Shown: positions 8,489-17,595 of the stretch, in pieces
How positions within the stretch are numbered: position 1 is the first letter of the stretch
Layout: each line of letters begins with the position of its first letter
Origin: CASFRF01 sp031549345
GTDB taxonomy: Bacteria; Verrucomicrobiota; Lentisphaeria; Victivallales; Victivallaceae
Assembly (NCBI GenBank): GCA_031549345.1
Contig: JAVBPY010000006.1
Span: forward strand, 124,001 to 188,000
Direction: 5' to 3'
DNA length: 64,000 bases
The notes under the pieces: model-generated
The model's database searches: none
Told to the model about the DNA's origin: nothing
Seen by the model: the letters and a program-made list of their open reading frames with translations, nothing else
Program-made: the position numbers and the translations under genes

Positions 8489-8516
8489 ACTATACAACTT
8501 CCGGTAAAATATGCAA
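8489..8516 (-). promoter_or_regulatory. promoter of rplU
   Basis: Read on the minus strand: TTGCAT (8516-8511), a 16-bp spacer and TATAGT (8494-8489). It has the same -35 hexamer and spacer length as the rpmA and tRNA-Glu promoters. Confidence 0.65.
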
Positions 8517-8541
8517 GTGCGGCAATGTGCTTTTTTGCGGA

Positions 8542-8814
8542 TTATTCCGCTTCGCACCGGTATGCGGCCACATTTCCTTCGTGGTCGCGGCAGACGCGGA
8601 CGGTCCTCACATCGAAAACACGTTCTTTCCAGCGGATGCGCGCGCCGGGAACGGGTGCTTCCGGCGCGGAAAGCAGGAAACTCGTCGGCGTTCCGGTCGT
8701 TCCTCCGGGGTACGCGCGCTCAAATACGTGGGCGCGGCCGACGCATTCGGTTGCGCCGGATTCGGACGGAATTTCAAGACGAATGTATTCCGGAAACGTT
8801 GTTGTGTCAATCAT
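8542..8814 (-). CDS. small phage head-tail connector-like protein
   Basis: 90 aa. The C-terminal part (GARIRWKERVFDVRTVRVCRD, then YRCEAE) resembles small phage head-closure/joining proteins, in which a beta-rich domain carries a 'region to be measured, then conversion' pattern of this kind. This resemblance is by eye and modest. It overlaps the portal-like gene by 8 bp, and GGAG precedes its ATG, so the two form an operon. No other virion genes are near. Confidence 0.45.
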   Translation of the reverse strand: MIDTTTFPEYIRLEIPSESGATECVGRAHVFERAYPGGTTGTPTSFLLSAPEAPVPGARIRWKERVFDVRTVRVCRDHEGNVAAYRCEAE

Positions 8815-10210
8815 TTTGCATGGCTCCTTCGATTTCGTTCAGAATGCGCTGTCGTTGTTCCGGGGCGATTTTCCGGAGCTTTTCCAAGAGGAAAAGTGCG
8901 GTCCGGGAAACTTCGCGCCGGTATTCGGCGTTGTCGTTCAGTTCCCGGAGCTGGAGGAGCGCGCCGACGCTTCCGGCAAGATCGATGACCGAGAAATCAC
9001 GGTTGTAGGTTACGCGCGGCATGGGGATGGCCGGATCGAATTTGCCCATTAAACGCCAGACGGCAAGCTCGGCTTGTTCGAGAATGTCGGCGCGACAGCA
9101 GAGGAATTGCCGTACCTGGTGGTGATCCCATGCTTTGGCTTCGGCGGTCTGGTGTTGCTGTGAGTCGGCCTGGATGGACATGCCTACGACATCGAAGAGT
9201 TCTTTTTTTAACTGCTGGTTTTCGGCCCGGATCGCGGCGGATTCCACGCCGGAGGGGGAAATATAGCGGCTGATGCCGCGTTCCTCGGGCGTTTCGTACA
9301 ACGCGGCGCTCCGGGCGAGGAGGTGCGAAAATTTTTGCGTGCCCACCCCTTCTTCCGGCGTCGGCTGCGCGGAGCGGGCGAAACTGTCGGAAATGACCAG
9401 GAGTCCGAACATCTGTTTGATGATGTTCATCTGCGCTTCCGACTCATTATTCAAAATGGCGTCGGAAATGCGGACGACGTCTTCAAAATAATGACGGGAA
9501 CGCAAACCGAAGCCGTCCGGCTCAAAGAGGAGGAGGGCGGGGACTTCGCCGAGTGCATGGCGCGTGTGGCTCAAAAGAACGGGAATGCCGGAAACCTGGT
9601 CTTTCTCGAAAAGGTAAAATGCGTCGCGCGTCCAGAGCTTGCGGCGGCGGACGGCGACGGTGGGGAGGAAAGGACCCGCGTCGAGAAAATCTTCCTCATC
9701 CAGAAGAATCCACTGCAGCCGTCCGTCTTCGCCGTATGCCCAGTCGGCAACATGGAGGGGGCTTACGGCGCGCGCCGCCGGACGGAGGCGTTCGGCTTTT
9801 TTGCGTTCCTGATCGACCTCGCCGTCGAAAAACGGCATTTCCACAACGAGAGCGGCCGCGCCGAATACATTCAACAGCGTGGAGGCCTGGCGCATCACTT
9901 CATTTGCCCGCAGTCCGGAGCGGGAGAAATCCTCCAGAAGTTCCGTATCCGCATTTTCGCGCTGGGGCTCGACGGATGTGGCGTATTGGGTGATCAGGCG
10001 CGCGATTTTCCGCGGGTAATTGAAGTAACAGGCCCGTTCCAACCGTTCGGCGTATTCCAGTTCGATTTCCGAAACATGGCGAATGAGGGCGCGGCGGATG
10101 TAGTCGCGCCCACCGGCGTAGGCGGCCGCGCTCCGTTCCCAGACGGCGCGGTTCGCCTGGTGATGGGCATGGCGGCGCTGGAAGATGAATTCGTAGTCGT
10201 TAAAGCGCAT
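8807..10210 (-). CDS. phage portal-like protein, orphan
   Basis: 467 aa. The N-terminal third (WERSAAAYAGGRDYIRRALI, YAERLERACYFNYPRKIARL) and the middle (SPLHVADWAYGEDGRLQWIL, then VALYDTPEERG-like segments ending SPSGVESAAIRAENQQLKKE) have the layout of SPP1-gp6/DUF4055-type portal proteins, the dodecameric DNA-entry ring of tailed phages. The long helical region at ~300-420 fits. The start is the ATG at 10210, with GAAAGGG ahead; an upstream TTG at 10237 is less likely. There is no terminase, protease or capsid gene on either side: rplU lies downstream and a divergent sugar operon upstream. Base composition looks like the neighbours. Confidence 0.55.
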   Translation of the reverse strand: MRFNDYEFIFQRRHAHHQANRAVWERSAAAYAGGRDYIRRALIRHVSEIELEYAERLERACYFNYPRKIARLITQYATSVEPQRENADTELLEDFSRSGLRANEVMRQASTLLNVFGAAALVVEMPFFDGEVDQERKKAERLRPAARAVSPLHVADWAYGEDGRLQWILLDEEDFLDAGPFLPTVAVRRRKLWTRDAFYLFEKDQVSGIPVLLSHTRHALGEVPALLLFEPDGFGLRSRHYFEDVVRISDAILNNESEAQMNIIKQMFGLLVISDSFARSAQPTPEEGVGTQKFSHLLARSAALYETPEERGISRYISPSGVESAAIRAENQQLKKELFDVVGMSIQADSQQHQTAEAKAWDHHQVRQFLCCRADILEQAELAVWRLMGKFDPAIPMPRVTYNRDFSVIDLAGSVGALLQLRELNDNAEYRREVSRTALFLLEKLRKIAPEQRQRILNEIEGAMQND

Positions 10211-10260
10211 GGGAAACCCTTTCGTGGTTGTTAGCAACGTGTTTTTTTGTCAACCGCAAC

Positions 10261-10289
10261 TTGATAAAAGCGGCGCGGGCACGTACATT
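10261..10289 (+). promoter_or_regulatory. probable promoter of the CDP-sugar operon
   Basis: TTGATA (10261-10266), a 17-bp spacer and TACATT (10284-10289), ~43 bp before the rfbF ATG. GAGG lies at 10322-10325. Confidence 0.5.
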
Positions 10290-10331
10290 AACGACGAAAC
10301 AGAACAACGAAATGCAATATCGAGGTTGGCC

Positions 10332-11144
10332 ATGACTGAATCCGTCCCGCGTCCCGCCGATCTGCCGTTGATGATCCTCTGCGGCGGCAAAGGAACCCGT
10401 CTGCGTGATGTTACCGAGCTCCTGCCCAAGCCGATGGTCCCCATCGGGGAGCAGCCGATCGTCTGGCACATCATGAAATATTATGCCTCGTTCGGCGTGC
10501 GGCGCTTTATTCTTTGTCTGGGGTATAAGCGCGAGGAGTTCATCGATTATTTCATGAATTACCGGGCGCGGAACTGCGACTGCACCATCGATCTTGCGCA
10601 AAGCGGAAAGATTACCTACCACCAGCCCTGCGGCGCCGAGGATTGGAGCGTTACGCTGGTCGACACCGGATTGGAAACCACAACCGGCGGACGGATTTCG
10701 CGGGCCGCGCGTTACCTTGCGCCGGAAGATGAAAACTTTTTCCTGACCTATGGCGACGGCCTCTCCAACGTGGACTTGAACGCCCTTTGCGAGCACCACG
10801 AAAAATGCGGAAAACTTCTGACCCTTTCCGCCGTCCATCCCGAGGGACGTTTCGGCGAACTGATCCTCGACGGGCCGCTGGCGGCGGGGTTCGCCGAAAA
10901 ACCCGCGCAGCTCGACGGGTACATTTCGGGCGGTTACATGATCATCCGCCGCGCCTTCCTGGCGCGCTACATGCGCGAAGGCGAGGATGTTTTCTTCGAG
11001 AGCGGCGCCATGATGCGCGCCGTGGCGGAGGGTGAAATGGCCGCTTACCGGCATGAGGGCTTCTGGCAATGTATGGATACGCCGCGCGAATACCAGCTCC
11101 TCACGCACCTTTGGAACAAGGGGGATGCGCCGTGGGTCCGGTAG
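10332..11144 (+). CDS. rfbF: glucose-1-phosphate cytidylyltransferase
   Basis: 270-aa nucleotidyltransferase making CDP-glucose from CTP and glucose-1-phosphate, the first step of CDP-deoxyhexose synthesis. The signature MILCGGKGTRLRDVTELLPK with PMVPIGEQPIVWHIMKYYA, the metal-binding LTYGDGLSNVD and the sugar-site segment FAEKPAQLDGYISGGY are typical. The ATG at 10332 has GAGG at 6-nt spacing; the open frame extends further upstream without family sequence. It is first of an operon rfbF-rfbG-rfbH with overlapping genes. Confidence 0.93.
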   Translation: MTESVPRPADLPLMILCGGKGTRLRDVTELLPKPMVPIGEQPIVWHIMKYYASFGVRRFILCLGYKREEFIDYFMNYRARNCDCTIDLAQSGKITYHQPCGAEDWSVTLVDTGLETTTGGRISRAARYLAPEDENFFLTYGDGLSNVDLNALCEHHEKCGKLLTLSAVHPEGRFGELILDGPLAAGFAEKPAQLDGYISGGYMIIRRAFLARYMREGEDVFFESGAMMRAVAEGEMAAYRHEGFWQCMDTPREYQLLTHLWNKGDAPWVR

Positions 11145-12214
11145 AGCATTTCTTCGGCGGCGCGTACCGGGGGCGGCGTGTTCTTGTAACCGGGAACTCC
11201 GGTTTCAAAGGGGCGCACCTTGCGTGGATTCTCCGCATGCTCGGGGCGGAGGTTGCGGGCTACTCCATTTCCATTCCTACCGAGCCGGCGCTGTTTCCTC
11301 TTTTGCCTTCTCCACCGACGGTCTGGGGGGATATCCTCGACACGGAGAAACTCGACGGCACGGTGGCCGGATTCGCGCCCGAAATTATTTTTCATCTTGC
11401 GGCGCAGCCTCTTGTGCGCCGTTCCTACCGGGAGCCGCGCGAAACGTTTATGGTGAACGTGCAGGGGACGGTGAATGTGCTCGACGCGGCGCGCCGGGTC
11501 CCCTCCGTGCGTGCCGTCGTCGCGGCAACCAGCGACAAATGCTATGAAAACGGCGAGGTTGCGCGCGGTTACGTCGAAACCGATCCGATGGGAGGACACG
11601 ATCCGTACAGCGCCTCCAAGGGGTGCGCGGAGCTTGCGATTGCCAGCTATCGCCGCGCATTCGGCGACGCGGGGAAACTCCTTGCCAGTGTGCGCGCGGG
11701 CAATGTGGTGGGCGGCGGCGATTGGGCGGAAGACCGGTTGGTCCCCGATCTTGCGCGCGCGGCGGCAGCCGGAGCGGAGCTCGAAATCCGTTCCCCCGGC
11801 GCGGTGCGCCCCTGGCAGCATGTTTTCGAACCGCTGACGGGCTATTTGGCGCTCGGAGCGCGTCTCCTCGCGGGCGAGGAATATTTTGCTTCCGCATGGA
11901 ATTTCGGCCCGGAGGAAGGAGATGCGCGTTCGGTGGGCGACGTCGCCGTATTGTTCGCCGCCGCCTGGCCGCGGGCGCGCTTCCGTTTCAATCCGCCGCC
12001 GGACGCACCGCACGAGGCGGGGCTTCTGATGTTAAACTGCGCGAAAGCCAAGCGCGAACTCGGTTGGCACGGCGTTTGGACGCCGGAAGAGTGCTTTGCG
12101 TTCACTGCGCGGAGTTACCGGGACTATTATGAAAAGAAACAGATCAACACGGCGGAGGATTTTGCCGCCTACTGCCGCGATGCGCACGCGAAAGGACTTC
12201 CATGGACAAACTGA
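11132..12214 (+). CDS. rfbG: CDP-glucose 4,6-dehydratase
   Basis: 360-aa extended short-chain dehydrogenase/reductase that converts CDP-glucose to CDP-4-keto-6-deoxyglucose. It has the Rossmann motif VLVTGNSGFKGAHLAW, the TSDK block with catalytic Thr/Asp (VAATSDKCYEN), and YSASK (catalytic Tyr-x3-Lys). The GTG at 11132, preceded by AAGGGGG, is the start that fits the family. It overlaps rfbF by 13 bp and rfbH by 12 bp, showing tight coupling. Confidence 0.92.
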   Translation: MGPVEHFFGGAYRGRRVLVTGNSGFKGAHLAWILRMLGAEVAGYSISIPTEPALFPLLPSPPTVWGDILDTEKLDGTVAGFAPEIIFHLAAQPLVRRSYREPRETFMVNVQGTVNVLDAARRVPSVRAVVAATSDKCYENGEVARGYVETDPMGGHDPYSASKGCAELAIASYRRAFGDAGKLLASVRAGNVVGGGDWAEDRLVPDLARAAAAGAELEIRSPGAVRPWQHVFEPLTGYLALGARLLAGEEYFASAWNFGPEEGDARSVGDVAVLFAAAWPRARFRFNPPPDAPHEAGLLMLNCAKAKRELGWHGVWTPEECFAFTARSYRDYYEKKQINTAEDFAAYCRDAHAKGLPWTN

Positions 12215-13545
12215 AACGGGCCGGGGAGCTCAAGGATTCCATCCTCCGGCAGGTCGCCGAGTATTGTGAGCTCGCCCACGGCGGCGACACCCCCTTCGAA
12301 CCGGGCAAAACCCGCGTCAACTACGCGGGACGCGTTTTCGATGCGCGGGAGATGATCAACGCTGTCGACGCCTCGTTGGAATTCTGGCTGACGCACGGGC
12401 GGTTTTCAGTGCGCTTCGAGCGGGAGTTCGCCGCGTGGATCGGTGTGGAGCACGCGTTGCTCGTCAACTCCGGCTCCAGTGCGAATCTGTTGGCCGTTTC
12501 CGCCCTCGCTTCGCCCCTGCTGGGGGAACGGCGGCTGCGGCACGGGGACGAGGTCATTACCGTCGCGGCCGGATTTCCCACCACCGTGGCGCCGATTCTC
12601 CAGAACGGCGCGGTGCCGGTATTCATCGATGTGGATGCCGGCGGCAACCTCCGCCCGGAGCTTCTGGAAGCGGCATACTCGCCGCGCACCCGCGCGCTGA
12701 TCGCGGCGCATTCTTTGGGAAATCCCTTCGATCTGGACAAAGTGCGTGCCTTCTGCGACCGACACAATTTGTTTTTGATCGAGGACAATTGCGACGCGCT
12801 CGGCTCCACCTGGCGCGGCCGTCCCACGGGCTCTTTCGGCGACATCGCCACATCGAGTTTTTACCCGCCGCACCATATGACCATGGGGGAGGGGGGCGCG
12901 GTCTACACCCGCGATCCTCTGCTGGCGAAAATCCTCCTTTCACTGCGCGATTGGGGGCGCGATTGCTGCTGCCCTTCCGGCGTGGACAATTGCTGCGGAC
13001 GGCGCTTCGACGGACAATTCGGAACGCTTCCGGCGGGATACGACCACAAATATGTGTACAGCCACTTCGGGTACAACTTGAAGGCGAGCGACTGGCAGGC
13101 GGCGATCGGCTGCGCACAGTTGGAAAAGTTGTCGGATTTCGTCGCGGCGCGGAAGCGCAATTTCGCGGCGCTGCGCGCGGGGCTGGAAACATGCTCCGCG
13201 GCGTTTATCCTGCCGGAAGCGACGGAGAATGCCGATCCGTCGTGGTTCGGCTTCCTGCTGACCTTGCGCGACGGCGTCGGCTTTACGCGGAACGACCTGG
13301 CTGCGTTTTTGGAAGACCATCGCATCCAGACGCGGAACCTTTTTGCGGGAAATCTTACGCGGCACCCTTGTTTTGAAGTCTTGCGCGAAGGCCTGGATTA
13401 CCGCGTGCAAGGTTCGCTTGCGATGACCGACAAGATTATGAACGACAGCCTGTGGATTGGCGTTTACCCCGGCATGACGCCGGAGAAAATCGAATATATG
13501 ATTACAACGATTGCAACGTTTGTGAAAGAAAGGAACGGGAAATGA
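12203..13545 (+). CDS. rfbH: CDP-4-dehydro-6-deoxyglucose 3-dehydrase
   Basis: 447-aa PMP-dependent, iron-sulfur dehydrase (E1) that removes the C3 hydroxyl on the way to CDP-3,6-dideoxyhexoses. It has an aminotransferase fold, but the usual PLP-lysine is replaced by His in SFYPPHHMTMGEGGAV, the hallmark of this enzyme. The cysteine-rich insert DWGRDCCCPSGVDNCCGRRF carries the [2Fe-2S] ligands. The partner reductase (E3, RfbI/DdhD/AscD) and a final C4 reductase or epimerase are not in this operon, so the end product cannot be read off. The stop overlaps the next ATG. Confidence 0.92.
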
Positions 13546-14279
13546 AAATTGGGTTGGCCGATTACGGTTTGAATGTATGGGACGGCGCGTTGTTTGATAT
13601 TGGCGCGCGTCTGGATTTTCTGCGTGGCCTCGGTTTTGCCGGAACGGAGCGTCTGGAGGCGGTTTCCGCCTCCGATGCGATCAATAAAGCCGTTCTGTAC
13701 CGGAAGATGGGGATGGATTTCGCCACCTGTCGCGGGCCTTCGGTGCAAGCCGGATTGGAGTGGACGTGCGCGTTGGGGAAAAAATATGTTTGGCTCGGCA
13801 TCGACGTCGGCCGTGCGGGCAACTTCGACGTTTTCTGCCGCCGTGCCGAAACGATGGCCAAGGCTGCCGCCGCCTACGGAATTACAGCGGTTCTGCACAA
13901 CCATATGAACCAGCGGGTGGAGAATCAGGGCGAGCTGGAGGATTTCCTGAAGGCCTGTCCGAGCGTCGGCCTTTTGTTTGACGTGGGCCACCTTTCGTGT
14001 GCGGGCGGCGACCCGGTGGAGATTGTCCGCAAATATTCGAACCGCATTGTCGCGATGCATTTCAAGGAAGTGATCCTCCAGCCGGAAAAAGAGCAGAAGT
14101 ACCAGTTTTGCGAGCTTGGCGCAGGAAATAACGGACAGGATACCGCGGGCATCATCCGTGCCCTTTTCGACGCGAAGTTCGACGGCTGGATGCACATTGA
14201 ACAGGATTCGCACCGCGAAGATCCGGCTGCGGAACTCAAGCGGAGCGTCGAGTTCCTCCGCGCAAATGGAGTGAGGTAA
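13542..14279 (+). CDS. sugar phosphate isomerase/epimerase-like TIM barrel
   Basis: 245-aa protein of the xylose-isomerase-like/AP-endonuclease-2 superfamily. Metal-ligand regions typical of the fold are visible: LHNHMNQ, LLFDVGHLSCAGGD (Asp/His), IVAMHFKEV and WMHIEQDSHRED (Glu). The ATG overlaps the rfbH stop (ATGA), which suggests a role with the CDP-sugar genes, though members of this family also serve inositol, hydroxypyruvate and other sugar pathways. The precise substrate is unknown. Confidence 0.75.
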   Translation: MKIGLADYGLNVWDGALFDIGARLDFLRGLGFAGTERLEAVSASDAINKAVLYRKMGMDFATCRGPSVQAGLEWTCALGKKYVWLGIDVGRAGNFDVFCRRAETMAKAAAAYGITAVLHNHMNQRVENQGELEDFLKACPSVGLLFDVGHLSCAGGDPVEIVRKYSNRIVAMHFKEVILQPEKEQKYQFCELGAGNNGQDTAGIIRALFDAKFDGWMHIEQDSHREDPAAELKRSVEFLRANGVR

Positions 14280-14281
14280 AA

Positions 14282-14623
14282 ATGAAGGGGAAGAAGCGTT
14301 TTATTTTTCCCCTCTTCGTCCTCTTTTTCGGCGCGGGGTGGATGCTGGATACGGCGAAAATATTCCCCTCCATCACCTGGCTCTGGCCGGTTACGCTCGG
14401 GGTGCTTGGCGTTTGCACATTGTTGCTCACCAAGCTGAGCCGCCTCACGCTGGTTCTCGGGACGATGTTTTTGCTGATGGCGGTTTGTTCCGTCTTCCGC
14501 CAGGCCGGGCATCTGGAAGTTCGGTGGGAGATTCCTTTGCTCGTCACCCTCTTCGGGTTGCTGATGCTGATCGCGCAAATCCTGCCGATTCCATTCAGCG
14601 CGAAGATCACTTCCGGAAAGTAA
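14282..14623 (+). CDS. four-TM small membrane protein
   Basis: 113 aa with about four hydrophobic segments (residues ~7-22, 29-46, 53-70 and 82-102) and a basic N-terminus MKGKKRF. The pattern is like LiaI/LiaF-type transmembrane domains, but no conserved motif was recognised. It starts 2 bp after the isomerase stop, so it is last in the CDP-sugar operon. Its end overlaps the convergent glycosidase gene by 17 bp. Function unknown. Confidence 0.65.
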   Translation: MKGKKRFIFPLFVLFFGAGWMLDTAKIFPSITWLWPVTLGVLGVCTLLLTKLSRLTLVLGTMFLLMAVCSVFRQAGHLEVRWEIPLLVTLFGLLMLIAQILPIPFSAKITSGK

Positions 14624-17153
14624 TCTCCAACGAATGCGCGCCTCCTTTGGGGAGGCGCAGCTCCACTGTATTTCCGTCGCGACGTCCGATTACTGCGGGA
14701 GAGCCGTCGCAGTCGGCTTTAAGGACACTGCCTGTTATAAGAAGCGAAGTGAATTCCTCCGGGGAGCCTTCGACAACAAGTTCGGCACGCAATTTGTCGC
14801 CGTTGCGTTCCTTCCGCACAATGCGGACGTCGAACCCCGCAGTCAGGGTTTCCGGCTGGTAGTAGGCGTTGTAGAACGCGAGCACCGGAGTGGAAAGCCC
14901 GGAGAAATGGTGCCAGCCGGAGCCGCGGCCCGAACTGATGGAAAAATGTTCGTAGCAGTTCCCCGTTGCATCCACTTCCTGCTTCCAGATATCCAGCGCG
15001 GTGCGGGCGATTTTCCACGCGAATCCGGCTTCGCCGTCGGAGAGGGCCGCTTTCCAATAAAACCATTGATGCGGAAACCAGACCGAGCCGTTCCAATACC
15101 CGTCCAGCCGGAAGTAGGACGCGCTTTGGTCCACGGTGGAAAGCCCCACGGGCGTCCAGATTTTTTCCGGGTCGGCCAACTTGGCGTAAAGTGTTTTCCG
15201 TTGTTCGGCGGGGAGTCCTCCCGCGATCAGGGGTGAGGTTCCGTCCAGTCCGCAATTCAGGTTGCTCCCATCCTGGGCGCGCAAAAGACCCGTGGGGTTA
15301 CCCTTCGCGTCGTGGCGGACATAGCCGAAATAGCCGCACTCCGGGTCCCAGGCGTGGCGCTGAAGCGCTTCGGAAAAGCGTTCGATGTCTGTGTTGTACA
15401 TGGCTTCGTCTTCTATGAACCCGAGTTCACGGGCGGCGGTGCGGAGGAAACGGGCGCAACGGATGACCATGCTTGTGGTGACGACAGGCGTGATTTGATA
15501 GTCGCGGAGGGTGTGAACGATGTGTTGTGCGGGGTAGTCGTCCCAACCGCCGGAGTTGTAAAAATAGTCCCAGGGGGCCAGTAAATTCACCGCCGAGTGT
15601 TTTCCAGTGAACGATCCGGGGTGCCGCCCCGCCATGAATTCGTAGTACTGTTTGAGGCGGGGATAGAAATACTTTGGAAGTGCGTCCGCGCCCCCCCGGT
15701 TCCAAAGCTCAAAAAAGAGAAAGAATTGCACCGGTACCAACGATCCGTGGTGGATGAAGGCTTTTTCCGGATCGCCCGGCTCCGTCAGATAGGCGTTCAA
15801 ATTTTCCAATGCGCGCTGGAAATCCAGCTCCAGAAGCCCCAGCCCCGTGAAGCCGGAATCCCAGGTGTACAACGAATTCCAACGCCGTCCCGGGGTGTGG
15901 TGGCGGACGCGTTGGCCATCCATGCGAATGGGATAGACCACGTTGGTCAATGTAATGGCGGACATCAATTGTTGGCTGTAGGCGTAAGGCCCCTTGGGAA
16001 TGCGCACCGGCACGGCGGCTTCCGGGGTTTGGGGGAAGCACATTAAAGTTTTTCGCACAGTTTCCATGTCGCCGCACGTAAGAAGCGCTTCGAGGGCAGT
16101 GCTCTCGCCCGGAGCGACGGGGAGCGGTTGCAACGCCACATCGAAAAAGCGGTCGCGCGCGCCTTTTTCCACAAGCGGGGGCAGGTAGGACTGGTGCGCC
16201 AGGTCCTCATACAGATAAAAGGCGATCAGGTCGCGTGTCTGGTGGAGCTTGGCCAAAGATGCCTGGCGGTCCCAGGCGATGCCGTATACTTGCTTTACCC
16301 CCTGATAACGCAGAATCGCCGAATGGGGTGTCGGCCCCGGCAGTATTTCCGGCAAATTTGAAGGATGAGCGGACAGAATAGGCGGCGCATCCCCGAAGAA
16401 GATGCCGTCCAGATCGAACATTTCCCCACGCGTAAGCGTCAGGGTTCCCCGCGTAAAAGGAAATGCAATCCAACTCCATGTGTCGGTAAGAACAAGGGGA
16501 ATTTCATTCAGCTCCACCGCGCCCGCCGCGCGGCAGCGGAGGAAGCATTTTGCGTTCCCTTCCGGCAAATTGAATTGGAGGCGATCCCCTTGCATGAGGC
16601 GGATCGCACCGCCGCCGACCGCATCGGCCACACGGATTTCCCCGCGCCGGACGGCGTCGTATGTCAGCGCCGCACGCGGATTGGAGCGTGCATAGTCGAG
16701 GCGGACGTGCTCCAGCGCATCCAGCCAAATCCCTCCTGGCGGCGGCGGAAGGCCCGCCCCCGGATCGAGTTCCAGAAGAGAAACAAGGTGAAGGGAGAAA
16801 TCGGTTTGCAGCGCGGTGTTGTTGAAAAATTCCGCGCGGATTTTGCGCGTTGCGTCGTCGATGCGGGAAAATGCGATGTCGCAGTAGAGTTTGTCGCGCC
16901 ACTCCAATTGCTGGCGGTAGGCATAATACTCCAGATTCGGCGCGGCTTCCAGCACCTGGTAACGTGCCGGGCGCAATGCGTCCGGAATGCCGAATTCGCG
17001 CCGGTAAATACCCGGGAGGGCAAGGAAATCAAACCGGCTCCCCCGGCCGTCGTGCGCAATGTGCGAACAGCCGAAAAAGCGCTTGGAATACGGTCCCCAA
17101 TCCGGAAGGGATAGGTCGTGATTTCCCGCGAGAAATTGCTCCGTTGTACTCAT
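14607..17153 (-). CDS. GH63-like (alpha/alpha)6 glycosidase, cytosolic
   Basis: 848 aa without a signal peptide. The N-terminal ~350 residues are beta-rich. The C-terminal half is an (alpha/alpha)6 toroid of the GH63/trehalase-like group: RWNSLYTWDSGFTGLGLLEL (probable general-acid Asp region), LLAPWDYFYNSGGWDDYP, QDGSNLNCGLDGTSPLIAGG, and YWNGSVWFPHQWFYWKAAL with EHFSISSGRGSGWHHFSGLS. Such enzymes hydrolyse alpha-glucosidic links in oligosaccharides, trehalose or glucosylglycerate. The exact substrate is not deducible. The gene stands alone between the CDP-sugar and oxygen-defence operons. Confidence 0.78.
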   Translation of the reverse strand: MSTTEQFLAGNHDLSLPDWGPYSKRFFGCSHIAHDGRGSRFDFLALPGIYRREFGIPDALRPARYQVLEAAPNLEYYAYRQQLEWRDKLYCDIAFSRIDDATRKIRAEFFNNTALQTDFSLHLVSLLELDPGAGLPPPPGGIWLDALEHVRLDYARSNPRAALTYDAVRRGEIRVADAVGGGAIRLMQGDRLQFNLPEGNAKCFLRCRAAGAVELNEIPLVLTDTWSWIAFPFTRGTLTLTRGEMFDLDGIFFGDAPPILSAHPSNLPEILPGPTPHSAILRYQGVKQVYGIAWDRQASLAKLHQTRDLIAFYLYEDLAHQSYLPPLVEKGARDRFFDVALQPLPVAPGESTALEALLTCGDMETVRKTLMCFPQTPEAAVPVRIPKGPYAYSQQLMSAITLTNVVYPIRMDGQRVRHHTPGRRWNSLYTWDSGFTGLGLLELDFQRALENLNAYLTEPGDPEKAFIHHGSLVPVQFFLFFELWNRGGADALPKYFYPRLKQYYEFMAGRHPGSFTGKHSAVNLLAPWDYFYNSGGWDDYPAQHIVHTLRDYQITPVVTTSMVIRCARFLRTAARELGFIEDEAMYNTDIERFSEALQRHAWDPECGYFGYVRHDAKGNPTGLLRAQDGSNLNCGLDGTSPLIAGGLPAEQRKTLYAKLADPEKIWTPVGLSTVDQSASYFRLDGYWNGSVWFPHQWFYWKAALSDGEAGFAWKIARTALDIWKQEVDATGNCYEHFSISSGRGSGWHHFSGLSTPVLAFYNAYYQPETLTAGFDVRIVRKERNGDKLRAELVVEGSPEEFTSLLITGSVLKADCDGSPAVIGRRDGNTVELRLPKGGAHSLEITFRK

Positions 17154-17166
17154 ACGCGAAAGCGCA

Positions 17167-17544
17167 TCACATCTTTTTTTCTGTTTCCGTCGCCAGCGTA
17201 GGCGGAGCGGTCGGCATTGGGCGGAGGAGGTAGCGGGCGTGGAATTCCGTGCCCCATCCGATCAGGCGGCCGTTTTCAAAAATAAGCGGCAGGCATTCGT
17301 CTTCGGTAACCTGGAAGTCGTGCCACTCGGGTTTGACGTAGTAGAACCAGCGGTCCGGTGTGTTGTAGCGCTGGTTTTTCTCCGGCTCGCCCATGACGTC
17401 AAGGACTTCGGTTTTGGTCATACCGATCCGCAAATTGCGGGAATTTTCGATGTTCCGCCGGGCTTCGTTGTACGGCCAGAGCGAACAGCCGCCGAGCGTG
17501 GAAAACAGAACGGCGACAAAAAAAGTGAAAACAAGTTTTTTCAT
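17167..17544 (-). CDS. SmpA/OmlA-like lipoprotein
   Basis: 125-aa lipoprotein. The signal peptide MKKLVFTFFVAVLFST ends in an LGGC lipobox with Cys20. The mature part has the RIGMTKTEVLDVMGEP motif of the SmpA/OmlA/BamE-like fold and an aromatic YYVKPEWHDF segment. The ATG at 17544 is preferred because it begins the signal peptide; an upstream in-frame Met would bury it. It lies ~50 bp downstream of the rubredoxin gene and may share its transcript. Role unproven; BamE proper is only one member of this fold. Confidence 0.7.
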   Translation of the reverse strand: MKKLVFTFFVAVLFSTLGGCSLWPYNEARRNIENSRNLRIGMTKTEVLDVMGEPEKNQRYNTPDRWFYYVKPEWHDFQVTEDECLPLIFENGRLIGWGTEFHARYLLRPMPTAPPTLATETEKKM

Positions 17545-17595
17545 GATTTCAATCCGGCGCGTCCCCTGAAAAAAGGGGACGGCGGCCGGCACGGT

